Of a DNA stretch of 34,033 bases, positions 29,942 to 34,033 are shown piece after piece. The stretch spans positions 1 to 34,033 of the forward strand of contig DASWIP010000004.1 in assembly GCA_036397635.1 (NCBI GenBank). Reading direction: 5' to 3'. Position 1 is the first letter of the stretch. Every line of letters starts with the position of its first letter. The position numbers were made by a program, and so were the translations under genes. The notes beneath the pieces were generated by a model. The model worked only from the letters and a program-made list of their open reading frames with translations, had not been told where the DNA came from and searched no databases. Origin of the DNA: DASWIP01 sp036397635. Lineage in GTDB: Bacteria; Actinomycetota; AC-67.

Positions 29942-30228
29942 ACTCGGTCGCAGTCCGTGCCTCGCATGTCGTCGCACAGGTCGCGACAGGCTGAGAAGTG
30001 CTGCATGAAGCCGTCGCTCTGTTTCCAGGATCCGCGAGCAGCGGCGTCGTCCCATTCGGCGAAGGAGAGGAAGTGGTTCGGGTCTTCGGCGTCGCGTAGC
30101 AGGCTTGCCGACGTGAGGCTCGGCTGGGTCTTGCGGGTCCACTGCAGGAACTCGGTCCAGCGCGCGATGAACTCTTCCTCCTTCCCGCTGGTGACGTGCC
30201 AGTCTCCGGATGCGAATGGCTCTGCCAT
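29929..30228 (-). CDS. Antibiotic-biosynthesis-monooxygenase-like dimeric-barrel protein
   Basis: 99 residues from ATG 30228 with ribosome site GAGGGAGGA. The opening (FASGDWHVTSGKEEEFIARW) and the segment AEDPNHFLSFAEWDDAAARG have the strand-helix pattern of the ABM/dimeric alpha+beta barrel fold, in which a first strand with a conserved Trp leads to a long helix. Two cysteines lie near the end (FSACRDLCDDMRG). Many relatives bind small molecules or haem; the role here is unknown. It follows the sulfurtransferase by 14 bases and is presumably co-transcribed; the hairpin at 29916-29941 closes the unit. Confidence 0.7.
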   Translation of the reverse strand: MAEPFASGDWHVTSGKEEEFIARWTEFLQWTRKTQPSLTSASLLRDAEDPNHFLSFAEWDDAAARGSWKQSDGFMQHFSACRDLCDDMRGTDCDRVVAI

Positions 30229-30242
30229 CTGATCCTCCCTCC

Positions 30243-31091
30243 TCAATCCTTCTCCACGGGCTCGCCGACGAGCGAGCCGTACTCGGTCCACGAGCCATCG
30301 TAGTTCTTGACGTCTGGATAGCCGAGCAGCTCGTGCAGAACAAACCAGGTGTGCGACGAGCGCTCGCCGATTCGGCAGTAGGCGACCACCTCCACATCTG
30401 GGGTGACACCGGCATCCGCGTACAGCGTCCGCAGCTCGTCGGCCGAGCGGAACGTCCCGTCCTCGTTGGCCGCCTTGCTCCAGGGGATGTTCGCGGCCCC
30501 TGGGATGCGGCCGGGCACCTGCGACTGTTCCTGCGGCAGGTGTGGCGGCGCGAGCAGCTCACCGCGGTATTCCTCGGGCGAACGCACGTCGACGAACGCG
30601 GCGCGCCCGACCCGCGCGAGAACTTGGTTGCGGAAGATGCGCAGCTCGCTGCGAACCCCCGCGTCGATCGTGATGTTTCCCTCGGCGTGGGCGGGCACTC
30701 CGTCGGTGAGCAACCGCGACTCGAGCTCCCACTTCTTGCGGCCCCCGTTGAGCAGTTTCACCGCGTCGAACCCGAGGTAGCGCAGCAGCCAGTAGGCGTA
30801 GGCCGCGAACCAGTTGTTGTTCCCCCCGTACAACACAACCGTCGTTCCCGCATCGACGCCTGTGGCTCGCAGGAGCGCGCGCAGGCCCGCTTGATCGATG
30901 AAGTTCCGGCCGACGGGCGCCTTGAGGTCAACGTTCCAATCCCAGGCGATCCCGCCTGGGATGTGTCCCTTCTCGTAGGCGGTGACGTCCTCGTCGACCT
31001 CGACGATCCGGATGGTGGGATCATCGAGATGCTCCTCCAGCCAACCCGTGCCGACCAACGCTTCCGGGTTGGCGTATCCCTGCTCGTCCAT
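30243..31091 (-). CDS. Thiosulfate sulfurtransferase (two rhodanese domains)
   Basis: 282 residues, typical of SseA/CysA-type enzymes. The N-terminal inactive domain (RIVEVDEDVTAYEKGHIPGG, TTVVLYGGNNNWFAAYAYW) is followed by the active one (RAAFVDVRSPEEYRGELLAP, AYCRIGERSSHTWF with the catalytic Cys at residue 239, and closing DGSWTEYGSLVGEPVEKD). It transfers sulfane sulfur from thiosulfate to a thiophilic acceptor in the cytoplasm. A strong ribosome site (AAGGAGG) precedes the ATG. It lies well away from the persulfide island but complements it. Divergent from the BTAD regulator. Confidence 0.9.
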   Translation of the reverse strand: MDEQGYANPEALVGTGWLEEHLDDPTIRIVEVDEDVTAYEKGHIPGGIAWDWNVDLKAPVGRNFIDQAGLRALLRATGVDAGTTVVLYGGNNNWFAAYAYWLLRYLGFDAVKLLNGGRKKWELESRLLTDGVPAHAEGNITIDAGVRSELRIFRNQVLARVGRAAFVDVRSPEEYRGELLAPPHLPQEQSQVPGRIPGAANIPWSKAANEDGTFRSADELRTLYADAGVTPDVEVVAYCRIGERSSHTWFVLHELLGYPDVKNYDGSWTEYGSLVGEPVEKD

Positions 31092-31222
31092 CGTTCCTCC
31101 TTCCTTCCGACGTCTGCACGACGGTACGAGACGGCTGTTCCCCGAACGTTCCCGCCGACCGCACGGCTGGAGACGAGGCTTCCCCGCCGCGCCGAGAGGC
31201 CGAGTAGGGTGCGAACCTGGCC

Positions 31223-32914
31223 ATGCCGCGTATCGAGTTGCTGGGTGGGTTCCGTGTCGTGACCGACCACGGGCCGGTTGGTGCCTGGCGTCACCGGCGA
31301 GCCGCCGAGCTGGTCAAGCTCCTGGCCCTCGCGCCGCGTCACCGATTGCATCGCGAGCACGTGATGGATGCCCTGTGGCCGGACCTTCCGGCGGAGGGGG
31401 CGGCGGCGAACCTGCGCAAGGCGATGCACTTCGCTCGGCGCGTTCTCGGCTCGGATGCCGCGATCGGCACCGACGAGCAGATGATCAGCCTCTGGCCGGA
31501 CATAGAAGTCGAAGTCGACGCGGAGGAGTTCGAACGCGATGCCCGTAAGGCGCTGGGCACGGATGATCCCGCTGCCTGCGAACGCGCCGCCGAACAGTAC
31601 GGCGGTGAGCTGCTCCCCGAGGATCGGTACGCAGCGTGGGCCGAAGAGCCTCGTGACCGACTGCACCTCCGCTTCGTCGAGGTGTTGCGTCGTGCGGGCG
31701 CGTGGGAGCGCGTCCTGGAAGTCGATCCCGCCGACGAGGAAGCTCTCCAGGCACTGATGCAAGCTGCGCTGCGAGCTGGGAACCGCCGCGAAGTCATCGG
31801 TCGGTTCGAGCAGCTGCGCGAACGGCTCCGCCTGGACCTCGGCCTCGGACCCGATCCCCGTTCCATCACCCTGTACGAGCAGGCCCTCGCCATGGAGGGC
31901 GTGGAGCCGCCGAGCGTCGCCCAGCGAGCGAGCGCGCTGCTCGCGCAGGGGCTCGTCCACCTCAACGGAGGCGAACTCGACGATGCGGAACGGACCGCGG
32001 AGGAGGCACGCTCGCTCGCGATCGATGCGGGGCTCGGCCGTGAGATGGGAGAGGCAAGCGCATTGCTCGGCATGGTCGCCAACATGCAGGGGCGGTGGCG
32101 AGACCTGTTCCGATCCGAGTTCGTGGCGTCGGTTCGACGCGCGCCCGAGCTTGCCGCATACGTGTTCGACGCCCATCTGTGCCTTGCGGAGTTCTGCCTG
32201 TGCGGTCGCGGTGGCCATGAGGAGATCGCCGGATACGCGCGGGAGCTGCTGGAGGTCGCCGAGGAGGCCGGGTCGACGCAAGGGCGCGCGCTGGCCACAC
32301 TCGTGCTCGGCGAAGCCGAACTGTTCTCGGGCAACCTCGGGCCGGCCGAGGAATCACTGAGCGCAGCGGAGAAGCTCCATGCCGAGGCCGACGCGGCCGG
32401 GGGTCGCGCGCTCGCGATCCAGCGACTCGCCGAGACCGCGCTCGCTCGTGGCCAACGATGGAACGCCGCCAGGCTCTTACGCCGCGGGCTGCGGCTCGCC
32501 GAACTCAACTGGCTCGCGCCGCATCTGCTCGTTCGCTTCCACGGCGCCCTGGTTCAGGCGGCACCGGACTCGGCACGGGCGCTCGAAGCCGTTCGCCGCG
32601 GCGAGGATGCCCTCGCGGGTCGCGCCACCTGTCCTCCGTGCTCGATGGGATTCCGGGTCGCATCCACGATCGCGCGCGCGCGCGCCGGGCAGCTCGATCA
32701 GGCACAGCAAGAACTCGACGGCGCCGAGCGGCTCGCCGGCATGTGGCAGGGCGGACCGTGGGAAGCAGCGGTCTGGGAAGCGCGCGGCGAACTCCGCCTG
32801 GCCCAAGGCGATGAGCAGCAAGCGCGCGCGCTATTCAAGGAGGCGGCGGAACGGTTCGAGGGGCTCGGACGCCCCCCCGACGCCGAACGCTGCCGCGCGC
32901 GCGGAGCAGGGTAG
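31223..32914 (+). CDS. BTAD-domain (SARP/AfsR-type) transcriptional regulator with TPR-like C-half
   Basis: 563 residues. Residues 1-95 are an OmpR-type winged helix of SARP type (RIELLGGFRVVTDHGPVGAW, RHRRAAELVKLLALAPRHRL, DALWPDLPAEGAAANLRKAM). Residues 95-240 are the bacterial transcription activation domain (AEEPRDRLHLRFVEVLRRAG, EEALQALMQAALRAGNRREV, LGPDPRSITLYEQAL). The rest is helical TPR-like repeats (ALLAQGLVHLNGGELDDAER, TLVLGEAELFSGNLGPAEES, AVWEARGELRLAQGDEQQAR). No NB-ARC ATPase is present, so it is shorter than AfsR. It acts on DNA in the cytoplasm. Target unknown; the divergent sulfurtransferase gene is the nearest candidate. Confidence 0.87.
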   Translation: MPRIELLGGFRVVTDHGPVGAWRHRRAAELVKLLALAPRHRLHREHVMDALWPDLPAEGAAANLRKAMHFARRVLGSDAAIGTDEQMISLWPDIEVEVDAEEFERDARKALGTDDPAACERAAEQYGGELLPEDRYAAWAEEPRDRLHLRFVEVLRRAGAWERVLEVDPADEEALQALMQAALRAGNRREVIGRFEQLRERLRLDLGLGPDPRSITLYEQALAMEGVEPPSVAQRASALLAQGLVHLNGGELDDAERTAEEARSLAIDAGLGREMGEASALLGMVANMQGRWRDLFRSEFVASVRRAPELAAYVFDAHLCLAEFCLCGRGGHEEIAGYARELLEVAEEAGSTQGRALATLVLGEAELFSGNLGPAEESLSAAEKLHAEADAAGGRALAIQRLAETALARGQRWNAARLLRRGLRLAELNWLAPHLLVRFHGALVQAAPDSARALEAVRRGEDALAGRATCPPCSMGFRVASTIARARAGQLDQAQQELDGAERLAGMWQGGPWEAAVWEARGELRLAQGDEQQARALFKEAAERFEGLGRPPDAERCRARGAG

Positions 32915-32922
32915 GCATCCAC

Positions 32923-32943
32923 GGTCCGCCTGCAGGCGGCACC
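32923..32943 (+). terminator. Hairpin after the BTAD regulator
   Basis: CCGCC-TGCA-GGCGG (32926-32939) is a perfect palindrome with a 4-base loop, extended by GGT/ACC across one bulged C (32923-32943). It starts 9 bases after the TAG of the regulator. No T tract. Confidence 0.45.
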
Positions 32944-32969
32944 ACAACGCCGCCCATAACACCCGCACC

Positions 32970-33333
32970 GGTCAAAGGTGGGGAGCAGATCGCCTCCGCC
33001 GGGCTCTGCGAGCAGGAGGCGCTGAAGGCCGGCTGCGCAGTGAAATCAAGCACGCTGCCTGTCGGCGGTGCCGCGCGCGCTGGTCAACCGGGACACGCGC
33101 GGGATTATCAAGATCGTCGCGACTCATCCAACGACAAGATGCTCGGCGTACATATCTTGGCCGAGGGCGCGGGTGAGGTCATCCAGGCGGGTGTGTACGC
33201 GATCAAGTTCGGCTTCACTGTGGCCGACCTGGCCGACACCTGGCACCCGTACCTGACGATGGCCGAAGGCTTGAAGCTCGCCGCACAGACCTTCACCCGA
33301 GACGTCGCCAAGCTCTCCTGCTGCGCGGCTTGA
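32970..33333 (+). pseudogene. merA: Mercuric reductase C-terminal remnant, frameshifted
   Basis: The DNA codes for the last 110 or so residues of MerA in broken frames: IASAGLCEQEALKAGCAVKS-STLPVG, then (frame change near 33068) VPRALVNRDTRGIIKIVA, then (one base missing near 33121) DSSNDKMLGVHILAEGAGEV, GVYAIKFGFTVADLADTWHP, YLTMAEGLKLAAQTFTRDV and the diagnostic SCCAA with the C-terminal vicinal cysteines that hand Hg(II) to the active site. The FAD- and NADPH-binding 75 per cent of the enzyme is absent, so it cannot reduce mercury. It follows the BTAD gene and its terminator and precedes a small regulator. Confidence 0.8.
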
Positions 33334-33463
33334 GCTGATCGCGAAGCTCTCGGTCCAACTCAGCGGCTCGCGGGTCGGCCGCTCGCGCGTGTACGCGAGA
33401 TCCGGGTCCGCCCGGCTCGCCGTGGGCTGATTCCTCTGCAGGAGGCGCTCCTTTCGAAACACT

Positions 33464-33496
33464 AGTATCATACTTCTAGAAATCCTCAGCTATAAT
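33464..33496 (+). promoter_or_regulatory. Leaderless promoter and palindromic operator of the winged-helix gene
   Basis: A consensus -10 TATAAT (33491-33496) lies exactly 7 bases before the ATG at 33504, so transcription should start at or next to the ATG. Upstream are the palindrome TTCTAGAA (33474-33481) and the inverted repeat AGTAT-C-ATACT (33464-33474). The 12-mer ACTTCTAGAAAT (33472-33483) recurs as its exact reverse complement at 33843-33854, in front of the next gene. The palindrome covers the expected -35 zone. Confidence 0.7.
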
Positions 33497-33503
33497 ACTG
33501 GAC

Positions 33504-33809
33504 ATGTCGGAGTGGAGCTTCCTCACGAATCATGCTCGAGTTCTGATGTGCATCGCGAGCGATCCCGGCGTGCGCTTGCGCGACATCGCCGCCACACTAG
33601 ACATCACCGAGCGCAGCGCATACGGGATCGTCACCGAACTCGCGACGGCCGGCTATGTCGTGAAAGAGAAAGACGGTCGCCGAAATCGTTACAACATCCG
33701 TGCGAATCTCCCGCTTCGCGAGCGCATCGCCCGGGAGCGAACGATCGGCGAGGTATTGGACTTGCTGGTGGGCACAAAGGCGCGGAAGCCTCGGGCGAAG
33801 CGGCGCTGA
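33504..33809 (+). CDS. Small winged-helix (MarR/ArsR-like) transcriptional regulator
   Basis: 101 residues. A winged helix: WSFLTNHARVLMCIASDPGV, LRDIAATLDITERSAYGIVT (recognition helix), ELATAGYVVKEKDGRRNRYN (wing). The C-terminus (GTKARKPRAKRR) is basic. No cysteines beyond C17, so any sensing is probably not thiol-pair based. Leaderless: TATAAT is 7 bases before the ATG and there is no ribosome site. It is expected to bind the TTCTAGAA palindromes at its own promoter and at that of the next gene, thus repressing itself and that gene (inference). Confidence 0.8.
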   Translation: MSEWSFLTNHARVLMCIASDPGVRLRDIAATLDITERSAYGIVTELATAGYVVKEKDGRRNRYNIRANLPLRERIARERTIGEVLDLLVGTKARKPRAKRR

Positions 33810-33829
33810 AACTCAACAGACTTAGGTAG

Positions 33830-33886
33830 TTGCTAGTTCAATATTTCTAGAAGTGATTTGCTAGTTATCTGGATCACGACTAAGGT
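33830..33886 (+). promoter_or_regulatory. Promoter and operator of the right-edge monooxygenase-like gene
   Basis: -35 TTGCTA (33858-33863), 17-base spacer, -10 TAAGGT (33881-33886). Two copies of TTGCTAGTT (33830-33838 and 33858-33866) flank ATTTCTAGAAGT (33843-33854), the exact reverse complement of the site upstream of the regulator. A bound regulator would sit just upstream of, or on, the -35. Ribosome site GAGAGGAG precedes the ATG at 33912. Confidence 0.7.
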
Positions 33887-33911
33887 GTGAACCAACCGAG
33901 AGGAGCACCAT

Positions 33912-34033
33912 ATGTTCGCACGACTCACAACGATCCAAGGCGCGCCTGCCAAGATCGACGATGCGATCCGCGTCGTCGAGAACGACGTCATCCCGGGCGT
34001 AAAGGCTCTGGATGGCTTCAAGAACGGTTATTG
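33912..34033 (+). CDS. Dimeric alpha/beta-barrel (ABM-like) protein, 5' part
   Basis: Only the first 40 codons are in the window: MFARLTTIQGAPAKIDDAIR, then VVENDVIPGVKALDGFKNGY. The pattern of strand, long helix, then GFK-x-x-Y is usual for ABM-like dimeric barrel proteins of about 100 residues in actinobacteria, many of unknown function. It has a promoter, repeats and ribosome site of its own and is probably regulated by the winged-helix protein encoded just upstream. Truncated by the window end. Confidence 0.75.
   Translation, partial: MFARLTTIQGAPAKIDDAIRVVENDVIPGVKALDGFKNGY

Noticed and set aside
30758..32281. 507-codon leftward frame opposite the BTAD regulator
   Set aside because: Antisense shadow; its right part is merely an out-of-frame reading of the sulfurtransferase region.

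Overview
The window is GC-rich and gene-dense. It looks like a chromosomal segment of an actinobacterium, probably an uncultured soil type (inference from family content: ECF42/DGPF pair, AfsR/SARP-type activator with a BTAD domain, ArsR-rhodanese regulator, Phd-like/HicA-like toxin-antitoxin pair, many candidate leaderless starts). No tRNA, rRNA, CRISPR array, IS element or phage gene was recognised.

Layout. 1-3665: the osmolyte trio for N-acetylglutaminylglutamine amide (asnO cut by the window edge, ngg, M42 hydrolase). 3911-5623: a DGPF/YciI protein and its ECF42-type sigma factor, separated by a 14-bp perfect hairpin. 5650-8561: leftward small genes (DUF1801, a small dimeric-barrel candidate) and a TPR-LuxR regulator. 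8562-10756: a scarred stretch with a secreted protein, its truncated paralogue and a three-part chimeric hydrolase ORF. 10888-17184: modification-type enzymes (GNAT, APH(3')-like kinase, broken P-loop kinase, second phosphotransferase, broken and intact methyltransferases, HAD hydrolase, GNAT fusion). 17210-22662: a sulfur (persulfide) island: chimeric ArsR/kinase ORF, decayed sulfide:quinone-reductase-like gene, DsrE protein and ArsR-rhodanese regulator leftward; persulfide-dioxygenase-like/double-rhodanese protein, MFS transporter and glutathione peroxidase rightward. 22663-26321: gene remnants, a secreted protein of unknown role, a two-sided amidohydrolase fragment and a membrane-anchored beta-helix protein. 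26478-28708: a TMEM175-type channel and two toxin-antitoxin modules placed head to head, each with visible operator or promoter repeats. 28818-34033: DUF4262 protein, cupin remnant, monooxygenase-like protein, thiosulfate sulfurtransferase, BTAD regulator, a mercuric reductase tail, and a leaderless winged-helix regulator that shares a 12-bp palindromic site with the promoter of the following gene.

The most unusual property is the density of broken genes: about twelve decayed, frameshifted or chimeric coding regions lie beside long intact ones. Several junctions fuse two unrelated genes at one point, as deletions would; several others are one- or two-base indels. Real decay and assembly error cannot be told apart from one sequence, but the junction coordinates given here can be tested directly. 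The best candidates for new biology are the back-to-back toxin-antitoxin loci, the persulfide island whose ArsR regulator carries its only cysteines in a rhodanese domain, and the small regulon at the right edge.
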